Positions 6,765 to 14,148 of a stretch of 23,827 nt of DNA are shown piece by piece. The notes under the pieces were generated by a model. It was not told the DNA's origin. It worked only from the letters and a program-made list of their open reading frames with translations, and searched no databases. Numbering within the stretch: the first letter of the stretch is position 1; each line of letters starts with the position of its first letter. Position numbers and translations under genes: made by a program. The stretch comes from CAWDPQ01 sp049642465 (lineage in GTDB: Bacteria > Acidobacteriota > Vicinamibacteria > Vicinamibacterales > 2-12-FULL-66-21): assembly GCA_049642465.1 (NCBI GenBank), contig JBAROV010000016.1, positions 1 through 23,827 on the forward strand. Reading direction: 5' to 3'.

Positions 6765-7465
6765 CGGACACCGTAGCCGTTGCGCAGCACGAAGGCCGTG
6801 ACCGCCCGCGCCAGATCGGCCGTCGAGTTGGCGCCGAATTGCTGGCGCATCTCCATCACCAACGGCGTATCCCAGTTCGCATTCAATTCGGCGATGAAGT
6901 CGGTGATCTGCGCCGAATGGCTGTCACACGCGAGTTTCGCGCAGTTCTGACCCCCGCACGTATTCTGGCCGCAGTTCAGATCGGCGCAGCTGTTCTTGCC
7001 GCACGACTGGGCAGTGCAGGTTGAACGGTAGGCGACGCCGAGCGTGTCGCAGACGTTGGTGGAGCAGCCGACGCCGTCTCCGACCTGTTGGACCTGACCG
7101 TAGCCCAGGAGATCACCAATCGGCGCACGCTCGGGCCCCACGGCGGCGATCCGACCCTGCCGTCGCGCCATCACGCGCGTGTCGGTCGGATGTCCTTGCC
7201 ACACCCCCGCGCGCGAGATGAAGTCGCGATAGAAGCGAAGCCAGGATTTTTCCGGCAGCCGCGCCCGTAGCGCCGCGTCGGACAGCCGCACGGTGCGCGC
7301 GTCGGCGGCAACGGCAGCAGGCGGCAGCGGCCGCACCGGCCGCTCCGGCCGCTGCGTGACGGGTCTCTGTCCGCCGCTCGCGGTGAGCGTTGCCCTCAGC
7401 CGATCCGTCACCGCAAAAATGCCCGTCAGCACGAACTGCAGAAAGGTACGGCGTGTGTCGCTCAT
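6761..7465 (-). CDS. Tat-signal protein with a cysteine ladder, probable substrate of the radical SAM maturase
   Basis: A 234-residue protein. The N-terminus MSDTRRTFLQFVLTGIFAVT has the twin-arginine pattern (RR-x-F-L) and a moderate hydrophobic stretch, suggesting Tat export of a pre-folded or cofactor-bearing protein. Residues 35-50 are Pro/Arg-rich. Nine cysteines cluster in residues 134-180. C134 and C139 form a first pair. Then C150, C155, C160, C165, C170, C175 and C180 recur exactly every five residues, with Gly/Ala after most and Asn common between them (CGKNS, CADLN, CGQNT, CGGQN). No cysteine lies outside this block. A conserved-looking helical C-terminus (189-230) follows. The TGA stop overlaps the maturase start by four bases. 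No family is recognised. RiPP-type thioether cross-linking is inference; metal-cluster binding is the main alternative. Confidence 0.88.
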   Translation of the reverse strand: MSDTRRTFLQFVLTGIFAVTDRLRATLTASGGQRPVTQRPERPVRPLPPAAVAADARTVRLSDAALRARLPEKSWLRFYRDFISRAGVWQGHPTDTRVMARRQGRIAAVGPERAPIGDLLGYGQVQQVGDGVGCSTNVCDTLGVAYRSTCTAQSCGKNSCADLNCGQNTCGGQNCAKLACDSHSAQITDFIAELNANWDTPLVMEMRQQFGANSTADLARAVTAFVLRNGYGVR

Positions 7466-7475
7466 GCGCGCTCGA

Positions 7476-7502
7476 TTTATCGCAGCCGGCGATCCAGGTC
7501 AA
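7476..7502 (-). promoter_or_regulatory. Candidate promoter of the Cys-ladder/maturase unit
   Basis: On the minus strand, TTGACC (7502-7497) is followed after 15 bp by GATAAA (7481-7476), the only AT-rich hexamer nearby. The ATG at 7465 is 10 nt downstream of that hexamer, so transcripts would be nearly leaderless, consistent with the lack of a clear ribosome binding site. The spacer is short, so this is a weak call. Confidence 0.3.
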
Positions 7503-7686
7503 GCAGAATCGTGTCCCCACACAGATCGGCAGTCACGCCACCGCTCAATCGCTCGTTCCGAAAAGGCGCGTGCGCCGGCCTCGCCAGCTCTACATCTACG
7601 TGCCGCCGTTTCCGGATATGGAATCGCGGATTGTGCATAAACCCTGGTCCCGCACTATGTGATGATGGCTCTCGGTAACGCTTGAG

Positions 7687-7719
7687 CTGACTGAGCGGCT
7701 TCGCGCTCTTGGCAGTCAG
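7687..7719 (+). promoter_or_regulatory. Stem-loop in the leader of the mgtE-like gene
   Basis: CTGACTG (7687-7693) pairs with CAGTCAG (7713-7719), and an inner AGCG/CGCT stem closes on GCTTCG. It lies 55 bp before the start codon. It does not match the M-box (ykoK) Mg2+ riboswitch, which is much larger, and may be incidental. Confidence 0.25.
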
Positions 7720-7774
7720 GCCCTCAGAGAACGCAGCGAAACGAACCCATCGACGATGAGAGAGGTATCGATGC

Positions 7775-8773
7775 ATGGCTGCAATGGTGACGGCGAGCAC
7801 GCGCGACCGGAACGGCCGTCTGAGTTTCGAGACAGCGGCTCAGCATGCGACGCGCGATGTGCCATTGGCAGATCCCGGCCAGCGCATCGCTGACGTTCGA
7901 GAGCGACTCGTCGGCCGTCGATACGAGAGCGCAAGCCACATCGTCGTATGCGAGGACGAGCGGTTTCGCGGCGTGATGACGGTCGAGGATGCCCTCGCCG
8001 CACCGGGCGACGCAACGGTCGAATCCGTCATGGATCCACGTGCGCCGATTGTCGCACCGGGGACCGATCAAGAGGTCGCAGCCTGGCAGGCCGTGAGGCA
8101 CCAGGAGGCTGCATTGTCCGTCGTGGACGCGGATGGGCGGTTCATCGGCATCATCCCGCCGCACCGGCTGATCGAGGTGCTGCTGTCGGAGCACGAAGAG
8201 GACCTGTCACGATTGGGTGGATTCTTGAGGGACACATCGACGGCGCGGAGAACCAGTGAGGAGCCGGCCCAGCGTCGATTCCGGCACCGGTTCCCCTGGC
8301 TCATGGTGGGTCTGTTGGGAGCGATGCTCGCTGCGGACATCGTCGGGACGTTCGAGGCGCAGCTCCAGGTCAACATTCTGTTCGCCTTCTTCGTCCCAGG
8401 AATCGTGTACCTTGCCGATGCCGTCGGAACACAAACCGAGACCATTGTCGTACGGGGTCTCTCACTCGGCGTGCCGATCGGCAAGATGATCTCGCGCGAG
8501 CTCCTCGCGGGTCTCGCCATTGGCGCGGCACTCGCTGTGATCGCCGGACCGCTGGTCTGGTGGCGTTGGGGCGATCCAGACGTGGCCCTGTCCGTAGGAC
8601 TGTCGGTGCTCGCAGCCTGCTCGACGGCAACGATCGCTGCCATGGCACTACCATGGCTATTCGAAACGATTGGTTTCGATCCCGCGTTTGGAAGCGGCCC
8701 GCTCGCCACCGTCGTCCAGGACCTCCTGTCGATCTGGATCTATCTGTCCATCACAACCCTGATGGCGTCTTGA
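7775..8773 (+). CDS. MgtE-family magnesium transporter, short form without the N domain
   Basis: A 332-residue protein from the ATG at 7775, with AGAGG (7761-7765) nine nucleotides upstream. Residues about 25-150 form a CBS pair (RRYESASHIVVCEDERFRGV and AALSVVDADGRFIGIIPPH), the cytosolic Mg2+/nucleotide sensor. A basic linker leads to a membrane domain of about five helices (residues 183-330). The pore segment GFDPAFGSGPLATVVQDLLS matches the last helix of MgtE. D316 corresponds to the conserved selectivity-filter aspartate (D432 in Thermus MgtE). MgtE proteins are usually about 450 residues with a superhelical N domain ahead of the CBS pair. That domain is absent here, as in some short homologues, so gating should rest on the CBS pair alone. 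The substrate is probably Mg2+, possibly another divalent ion. Confidence 0.88.
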   Translation: MAAMVTASTRDRNGRLSFETAAQHATRDVPLADPGQRIADVRERLVGRRYESASHIVVCEDERFRGVMTVEDALAAPGDATVESVMDPRAPIVAPGTDQEVAAWQAVRHQEAALSVVDADGRFIGIIPPHRLIEVLLSEHEEDLSRLGGFLRDTSTARRTSEEPAQRRFRHRFPWLMVGLLGAMLAADIVGTFEAQLQVNILFAFFVPGIVYLADAVGTQTETIVVRGLSLGVPIGKMISRELLAGLAIGAALAVIAGPLVWWRWGDPDVALSVGLSVLAACSTATIAAMALPWLFETIGFDPAFGSGPLATVVQDLLSIWIYLSITTLMAS

Positions 8774-8879
8774 CACCACTGTGAGCATCTCGGCGTTCAT
8801 GATGCATCCCCGGAAGGGGAGCGAAGGTTGCTCGGCCTGATCAATTCGTACAGTGGGCCTTGAGGGAGATAATGACCAG

Positions 8880-10340
8880 ATGGCCGCCGCTGATCTCGAC
8901 TCCTTTTATCACCTCAAGGATGCGGATCTTGGCGATCGTGCCTGCCGCGGGTTGGCCTGTTTCGTCGCGCGCGACAACGATCCCGCGCGGTGGGAACGGG
9001 CGTGTGAACATCCGAGGCGCGTGTACTGTCTCGGCAAATGCTATCGCTCGCCAGCCGCAGGTTGCGATCCTGAGCGGCCGTTGGCGGTGGTTCACGCGCG
9101 CGAGGCTATCGTCCTGCGAGACATCGTTGAACGCCGCGAGTCAACGCTTGAGGCATTCCGATCACGCGGTGGGTATCACGCGCTGGAGGCTGCGCTGCGC
9201 AAGCCGCCCGAGGAAATTGTCCGTGCCATCGAAGCCTCGGAGCTGCGCGGGCGAGGTGGGGCCGGGTATCCGACGGGCCGCAAATGGCGAGCTGTGTTGC
9301 GCCAGCGATCCGATGAGAAATATGTCGTCGCGAATGCGGATGAAGGCGACCCCGGGGCGTACATCGACCGTCTGATCCTCGAAGACAGCCCGCACGTCGT
9401 CATCGAGGCGCTCGCCATTGCTGGCTATGCGGTTGGTGCTCGTCGTGGATACATCTACCTCCGCACCGAGTACCCGGACGCGCGGACGCGGCTCACGACG
9501 GCGATTGCGCAAGCGCGGGACGCGGGGTTGCTTGGCGCGCCGCTCTTCGGCAGCAGCTTCGCCTTCGACCTCCACCTGGATATTGGCGGCGGCAGTTATC
9601 TCTGTGGAGAGGAGACGGCGCTGCTCAACGCCATCGAAGGCCGCCGCCCGGAAGTGCGTGCGCGTCCACCGTATCCCTCGGAGTCGGGCCTCTTCGGGAA
9701 ACCGACGCTCGTCAACAACGTCGAAACGCTGGCGTCCGTGCCATGGATTGTCGAGCACGGCGGCGAGGCGTATCACAGCCTCGGATTCTCCACCAGCCGT
9801 GGCACGAAAGTGCTCTCGCTCAACTCGCTGTTCCGGCGGCCAGGTCTTTACGAGGTCGAATTCGGTCTGCCGATTCGACAGATTGTCGATGAGCTTGGCG
9901 GCGGACTCAGATCGGGCACGTTGAAGGGCGTCATTATCGGTGGACCGCTCGCCGGCGTCATCCCGCCAGCGTTGCTGGACACGCCGCTGGGTTTCGAGGA
10001 ACTGCACGCGATTGGCGCGAGCGTCGGTCACGGTGGTGTCGTCGCCTTCGACGAGCGGACGAGCATCCCGGAACTGGTCCAACATGTCTTCGACTTCGGC
10101 GCCTACGAGTCGTGCGGCAAGTGCACGCCCTGCCGCCTGGGCACACGTCGTGTTGAGGGAATCTTCAGACAGATCCTCACGGGCAGTGGCGCGACCATGC
10201 CGGATCGCGACACGTGGCACGAGCTGATTCACACGTTGGCCATGACGAGCCTCTGCGGTCATGGGACCGGTTTGGCGGAATTCGCGGAGAGCATCGTTCG
10301 GCACTACCGGCCTGAGCTCGAGTCATGCTTCGCGTCGTAA
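8880..10340 (+). CDS. fdsB: NAD-linked formate dehydrogenase, FMN/NADH (diaphorase) subunit, NuoF/FdsB-like
   Basis: This subunit passes electrons between NAD(H) and the molybdenum subunit. The ATG at 8880 is preferred because GAGGGAG (8862-8868) precedes it; a GTG at 8853 in frame has no such site. Residue numbers below count from that GTG. An N-terminal remnant of a thioredoxin-like [2Fe-2S] fold carries C31-x4-C36 and C59-x3-C63 (CRGLAC, CLGKC). The NuoF core has the FMN/NADH loop RGRGGAGYPTGRKW (132-145), NADEGDPGAY, and GGGSYLCGEETALLNAIEGR. The N3-type [4Fe-4S] motif is ESCGKCTPCR with C421, C424, C427 and a distant C468 (SLCGHG). The stop overlaps the next gene by 16 bp, so the two subunits are translationally coupled. 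A separate FdsG/NuoE-like subunit is not seen; the N-terminal [2Fe-2S] domain may replace it. Confidence 0.9.
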   Translation: MAAADLDSFYHLKDADLGDRACRGLACFVARDNDPARWERACEHPRRVYCLGKCYRSPAAGCDPERPLAVVHAREAIVLRDIVERRESTLEAFRSRGGYHALEAALRKPPEEIVRAIEASELRGRGGAGYPTGRKWRAVLRQRSDEKYVVANADEGDPGAYIDRLILEDSPHVVIEALAIAGYAVGARRGYIYLRTEYPDARTRLTTAIAQARDAGLLGAPLFGSSFAFDLHLDIGGGSYLCGEETALLNAIEGRRPEVRARPPYPSESGLFGKPTLVNNVETLASVPWIVEHGGEAYHSLGFSTSRGTKVLSLNSLFRRPGLYEVEFGLPIRQIVDELGGGLRSGTLKGVIIGGPLAGVIPPALLDTPLGFEELHAIGASVGHGGVVAFDERTSIPELVQHVFDFGAYESCGKCTPCRLGTRRVEGIFRQILTGSGATMPDRDTWHELIHTLAMTSLCGHGTGLAEFAESIVRHYRPELESCFAS

Positions 10341-12991
10341 TCAACGGACGGCCACGTGAGTGTCGCGAAGGCGAAACCATTCTTGACGCCTTGCGCGCAG
10401 CCGATGTGCGCGTGCCCACCCTGTGCCACGACAACCGGCTCAGGCCGTACGGCGGGTGTCGCCTATGCCTGGTCCACGTCGATGGGTTGAGCCGACCGGT
10501 TACTGCCTGCACGACGCCGCTCGCTGAGGCCATGCGGGTCGAGACGCACACGCCCGAGATCGAAGCGCTCCGCCGTTCGCTGCTCACGCTCGTCGCGAAC
10601 GAGTATCCGGCCGAGGCGTACAGGCGAGATCCGGAGAAGGAATTCCACACCTACGTGCGTGAGTACGGCCTTGAAAGCGCGCTTCGCGGCCATGCCGATC
10701 CGGCACTCGCGGACGAGTCCCATCCTTATATTCACGTTGACATGTCGCAGTGCGTGTACTGCTTCCGCTGCGTCCGAATCTGCGATGAACTGCAGGGGCA
10801 GTTCGTCTGGCGCGTGTGGAATCGTGGAGATCGAACGCGCATTCGGCCGGACGGTCGGAACCTGCTCGAGAGTTCGTGTACCAGTTGCGGTGCCTGCGTC
10901 GATACATGCCCCAGCGGTGCATTGGAGGACCGCAGCCGCCTCGAACTGGGCCTCGCAACAGATTCGGTCCGCACGACATGCCCCTATTGCGGCACGGGAT
11001 GTGAGATGTCCGTCGGCACACGCGATGGCCGCATCGTGGCTGTAAAACCGGTGGAGGATGCACCCGTCAGCAAGGGACATCTCTGCGTGAAGGGCCGCTA
11101 CGCCTTTGGTTTTGTGTCAGCCACCGATCGCATCAGTAAACCAATGATCCGTCGAAATGGCGTCTGGAAGGCTGCCTCCTGGGACGAAGCGGTCGGCTTT
11201 GTGGCGGATGGTTTCCGAAGACTCGTCGATCGGTACGGCCCGGACAGTGTCGGCGTCCTCGGTTCTGCCCGAGCGACGAACGAAGAAAACTACCTCGCGC
11301 AGAAATTTGCCCGCGTGGTGCTTGGTACGAACAACGTCGATTGCTGCGCCCGCGTCTGTCACGCGCCGAGTGCCGCCGCGCTCAAAGCCATGCTGGGCGC
11401 CGGGGCGTCGACGAATTGCTTCGACGACATCGAGCGCGCCCGGACGATTCTCGTTTGCGGCGCCAATGCGACCGAGAATCATCCCGTTGTTGGCGCCCGC
11501 ATCAAGCAGGCGGCGCTCGCCGGGGCCGATTTGATCGTCATCGATCCCAGACGCATCGAGTTAGCTGAGTACGCGGCGTGCCATCTCGCACCGAGACCTG
11601 GAACGAACGTCCCGTTGCTGAATGCGATGGCCCAGACAGTCGTGAAGGAAGGTCTGTGCGATGAAACGTTTCTGACCGCGCGAGTCGATGGCCTCGATGA
11701 ATACCTTCGCTCGATCGAGTACTGGACGCCGGAGCGAGCATCGAGTATTTGCGGTGTCGACGCTGGCCTCATCCGCGATGCCGCGCAGCGTTATGGCTCG
11801 AAAGGACCGTCGATGAGCGTGAACGGTTTGGGACTGACCGAGCACATCCAGGGCACCGAGACCGTCATGGCGCTCATCAACCTCGCGCTGCTCACGGGCA
11901 ACATTGGAAAGCCCGGCAGCGGCGTGAATCCTCTCCGCGGGCAGAACAACGTACAAGGGGCGGCCCACATGGGCTGCGAGCCGGGCCTCCTGACTGGTTC
12001 GATCCCTCTCGACGCCGGGCGCGATGATTTCGAGCGCATCTGGGGAAGCCGGATACCAGACCAGCCCGGTTTGCGCCTCCTCGAGATGATGGACGCGGCG
12101 CTCGACGGACGGTTCAAGGGGCTGTGGGCGATCGGTTATGACGTGTATCTCACTAACCCAAATGCCACCGAAACACGACGCGCGTTGGCCGCGCTGGAGC
12201 TGGTTGTCGTCCAGGACATGTTTCTCAACGAAACGGCGCGGGCGTTCGCCCACGTGATCCTCCCAGCCTGTTCGTCGTTCGAAAAGGATGGCACGTTCAT
12301 GAACGCCGAACGCCGCATCCAGCGCGTGCGCAGAGTCTTGGCGCCGGTCGGGGAGTCGCGCCCAGACTGGGAGATCATCTGCGCTGTCGCCCGCGCGATG
12401 GGCAAAGGGAGCGCGTTCGCGTACGGAACGCCGGAAGCCATCTGGGACGAAGTGCGGGCAGTCTGGACGGGAGGCCACGGCGTCTCGTACACGAGGATCG
12501 CGAGCGAGGGTTTACAGTGGCCCTGTCCGTCGGAAGATCATCCTGGAACCGAGATCCTTCACAGCGACAGCTTCGCTGCCGGGACGCGCGCGCGGCTTCG
12601 GGTCATCGAGTTCAGACCGACCGAAGAGACCACTAGTCCGGAATACCCCTTCCTGCTCACAACCGGAAGAACTCTGCACCAGTTCAACGCCGGGACGATG
12701 ACGGGACGCACGGCGAGCACGGTGCTGCGGCCAACCGATCTGCTCGAGATGGCGCCCGTAGATGCCACTCGGCTGTCTGTTGACGATGGCGAGCAGGTTC
12801 GACTCGTCAGCCGTTACGGCGAGGCGTCGTTGCCGCTGCAGATCTCTGGACGCATCAAGCCGGGCGAACTGTTCGCCACCTTTCACACGAGCGGCGTGTT
12901 CCTCAATCGCGTGATTGGCCCGCATCGCGACCATGTCGCCGGCGCTCCCGAATACAAGGTCACCGCGGTTAAAGTGCAAAAAGTCGAGTGA
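10325..12991 (+). CDS. fdsA: NAD-linked formate dehydrogenase, molybdenum catalytic subunit (FdsA/FdhA-like)
   Basis: An 888-residue molybdopterin (bis-MGD) enzyme that oxidises formate to CO2, or runs in reverse. Domains in order: a plant-type [2Fe-2S] ferredoxin (C34, C45, C48, C62; GGCRLCLV); two [4Fe-4S] motifs, C143-x2-C146-x2-C149-x3-C153 and C185-x2-C188-x2-C191-x3-C195; the Mo-domain cluster C219-x2-C222-x3-C226 plus C254; and the catalytic domain. The active-site segment NNVDCCARVCHAPS places C345 as the molybdenum ligand, where E. coli FdhF has selenocysteine, followed by H346. The C-terminal dinucleotide-binding domain contains TTGRTLHQFNAGTMTGR. FdsA of Cupriavidus is about 960 residues, so this one is somewhat shorter. 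It overlaps fdsB by 16 bp. The chaperone FdsC/FdhD and small FdsD are not encoded in the window. Confidence 0.93.
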   Translation: MLRVVINGRPRECREGETILDALRAADVRVPTLCHDNRLRPYGGCRLCLVHVDGLSRPVTACTTPLAEAMRVETHTPEIEALRRSLLTLVANEYPAEAYRRDPEKEFHTYVREYGLESALRGHADPALADESHPYIHVDMSQCVYCFRCVRICDELQGQFVWRVWNRGDRTRIRPDGRNLLESSCTSCGACVDTCPSGALEDRSRLELGLATDSVRTTCPYCGTGCEMSVGTRDGRIVAVKPVEDAPVSKGHLCVKGRYAFGFVSATDRISKPMIRRNGVWKAASWDEAVGFVADGFRRLVDRYGPDSVGVLGSARATNEENYLAQKFARVVLGTNNVDCCARVCHAPSAAALKAMLGAGASTNCFDDIERARTILVCGANATENHPVVGARIKQAALAGADLIVIDPRRIELAEYAACHLAPRPGTNVPLLNAMAQTVVKEGLCDETFLTARVDGLDEYLRSIEYWTPERASSICGVDAGLIRDAAQRYGSKGPSMSVNGLGLTEHIQGTETVMALINLALLTGNIGKPGSGVNPLRGQNNVQGAAHMGCEPGLLTGSIPLDAGRDDFERIWGSRIPDQPGLRLLEMMDAALDGRFKGLWAIGYDVYLTNPNATETRRALAALELVVVQDMFLNETARAFAHVILPACSSFEKDGTFMNAERRIQRVRRVLAPVGESRPDWEIICAVARAMGKGSAFAYGTPEAIWDEVRAVWTGGHGVSYTRIASEGLQWPCPSEDHPGTEILHSDSFAAGTRARLRVIEFRPTEETTSPEYPFLLTTGRTLHQFNAGTMTGRTASTVLRPTDLLEMAPVDATRLSVDDGEQVRLVSRYGEASLPLQISGRIKPGELFATFHTSGVFLNRVIGPHRDHVAGAPEYKVTAVKVQKVE

Positions 12992-13023
12992 CGCCGTGAG
13001 AACGGCCATCCCATATTGTCGAG

Positions 13024-13047
13024 CCGGCCAGACCCGTCACTGGCCGG
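13024..13047. terminator. Stem-loop after the formate dehydrogenase operon
   Basis: CCGGCCAG (13024-13031) pairs perfectly with CTGGCCGG (13040-13047) around an 8-nt loop. It sits 32 bp after the fdsA stop and directly after the convergent RAYT stop, so it could end both. There is no T-tract on either side, which makes it a weak intrinsic terminator. Confidence 0.4.
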
Positions 13048-13048
13048 G

Positions 13049-13984
13049 TCACGGCACCATCGACGATGCGCCCTCAACTGAGGGGTCAGATCTTGTTTCT
13101 TGCAGTAACGACCCCGGGGGAGGACATCCGCCGAGACGACGCGATTGCCGCAGCTTCGATTGCTGGATCCACCGGCTGACGACGGATGGATCGCGACTGA
13201 CGGCGGCGGCAATCTCGGCGAGCGTGTAGGCGTGTTGATGGAACGCCGCGTGCGCGGCGTCCTGCAGTGCCTGTCGATCGAGACAGCCGTCCAAAAGCGA
13301 TCCCAGCGTTGGCCGTGCCGCGTACCGCGCGGCATAAACGTAATCGCGTGTGGTCTGGTGCGGCTCCAGGTGCCCGGCGAGCTCCTCGGCCAGATGAGTC
13401 GAGCCGTGCAGGATCGGATTGAAAAACGCTTCCTCTATGCCCGCCGCGACGAACTCGCGAAGACGTTCGCGTCCCTCCGCGCCATCCGATGTGCCGAACG
13501 CATTCCACGTGTCCTGGAGAGAAAGAAAGGGTGGACACTCCGCGCATCCGAGCACGAACCGATAGCTGCTCCAGGGCCAGTCCTCGGCGGTCGCCGCACG
13601 TCCCGCGGCGACCGGATTGAGAGCCAGATACCGAAGGACGGTGCGCGCGTAGGCGCCGTCCTCGACGATCCGGCAGCCGAATCGCCCCTGGAGGACGTGT
13701 CCGACGCGGTTGTGCCGACGGTTGAAGCGCTGACAGTACGTGGAGTTCAGTTGCTGGAGCAGCCGGGAGACCCGATGCTCGTTCGGAACGAGGAGTAAAT
13801 GGTAGTGATTCCAGAGCAGGCAGTAGGCAGCGCAGCGGGTGGCGAATCGCGAAAGGCTGTCGGCGAGCAGTTCGAGAAACGATGTGTAGTCACGGTCGTC
13901 GGCGAAGATACATGCTTTCTCATTCCCCCGCGCGAAGACGTGGTGCAGGAGACCAGGCGCATGCAGGCGCAACGGACGGCTCAT
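13049..13984 (-). CDS. REP-associated tyrosine transposase (RAYT, Y1/HUH family)
   Basis: A 311-residue protein of the IS200-like Y1 transposase superfamily (TnpA_REP). The HUH motif is H60-Y61-H62 in LLWNHYHLLLVP. The nucleophile is probably Y119 in LRYLALNPVAAG, at the place of Y115 in E. coli RAYT (Y-x-x-x-N-P). DWPWSSYRFVLG follows, as usual. The C-terminal part (about residues 255-285, YTLAEIAAAVSRDPSVVSRWIQQ) is a helix-turn-helix, an extra DNA-binding module found in longer RAYTs. The last 20 or so residues (LQETRSDPS and on) are encoded by the left 22-bp terminal repeat and the host DNA beyond it. The native end is therefore unclear. RAYTs cut and join single-stranded hairpin repeats; many are single-copy and domesticated. 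Confidence 0.92.
   Translation of the reverse strand: MSRPLRLHAPGLLHHVFARGNEKACIFADDRDYTSFLELLADSLSRFATRCAAYCLLWNHYHLLLVPNEHRVSRLLQQLNSTYCQRFNRRHNRVGHVLQGRFGCRIVEDGAYARTVLRYLALNPVAAGRAATAEDWPWSSYRFVLGCAECPPFLSLQDTWNAFGTSDGAEGRERLREFVAAGIEEAFFNPILHGSTHLAEELAGHLEPHQTTRDYVYAARYAARPTLGSLLDGCLDRQALQDAAHAAFHQHAYTLAEIAAAVSRDPSVVSRWIQQSKLRQSRRLGGCPPPGSLLQETRSDPSVEGASSMVP
13083..13104 (+). repeat. 22-bp terminal inverted repeat, left copy
   Basis: It begins GGGTCAGATCTTG and ends TTTCTTGCA. The exact reverse complement lies at 14149-14170. On the minus strand it is read through by the RAYT frame and supplies the residues QETRSDP. Only these two copies are visible in the window. Confidence 0.9.
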
Positions 13985-13994
13985 CGCCGTCCGT
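13972..13994 (-). promoter_or_regulatory. Hairpin holding the RAYT start codon in its loop
   Basis: In the mRNA sense, arms ACGGACGGC and GCCGTCCGT pair perfectly over 9 bp around the 5-nt loop GATGA, and the ATG is the RAYT start codon (13984-13982). A stem this GC-rich should hinder ribosome access. Expression control by an mRNA stem-loop is established for the related IS200 tnpA; here it is inferred. Confidence 0.55.
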
Positions 13995-14148
13995 CAGGCA
14001 AGACCCGCTCCGAATCGGAATTGCGCGTAATTCAGGGAATCCCGTCATGAACCGGGCCGCAGATTCCAGATCGTGCGATGTCTCCGCTCCGTACGTGTCT
14101 CGGTTTCTGCGCGCAGTATTACGGGCTGCTGCCAAAAGAGGACAAACG

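Larger units (their letters stand above)
7466..7774. other. Divergent intergenic region of 309 bp
   Basis: This region separates the leftward Cys-ladder/maturase unit from the rightward mgtE-like gene. It holds a candidate leftward promoter (7476-7502), a stem-loop in the likely mgtE leader (7687-7719) and a short GGCGC/GCGCC dyad near 7565. The open frames here are short, lack ribosome binding sites and resemble no known protein. Nothing else was identified. Confidence 0.5.

Noticed and set aside
7500..7770. An M-box type Mg2+ riboswitch ahead of the mgtE-like gene
   Set aside because: Only one small imperfect stem-loop is visible; the long conserved M-box architecture is absent.
8807..8820. 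A TCCCC-GGAA-GGGGA hairpin after the mgtE-like gene as a terminator
   Set aside because: The stem is only 5 bp with no T-tract.
9162..10304. A 380-codon minus-strand frame opposite the diaphorase gene
   Set aside because: An antisense shadow of fdsB, with no recognisable domain or ribosome binding site.
3827..13089. A link between the IS1-like ends and the RAYT ends through the shared GGGTCAG
   Set aside because: The shared 7-mer is too short to imply relatedness; the flanking bases differ.
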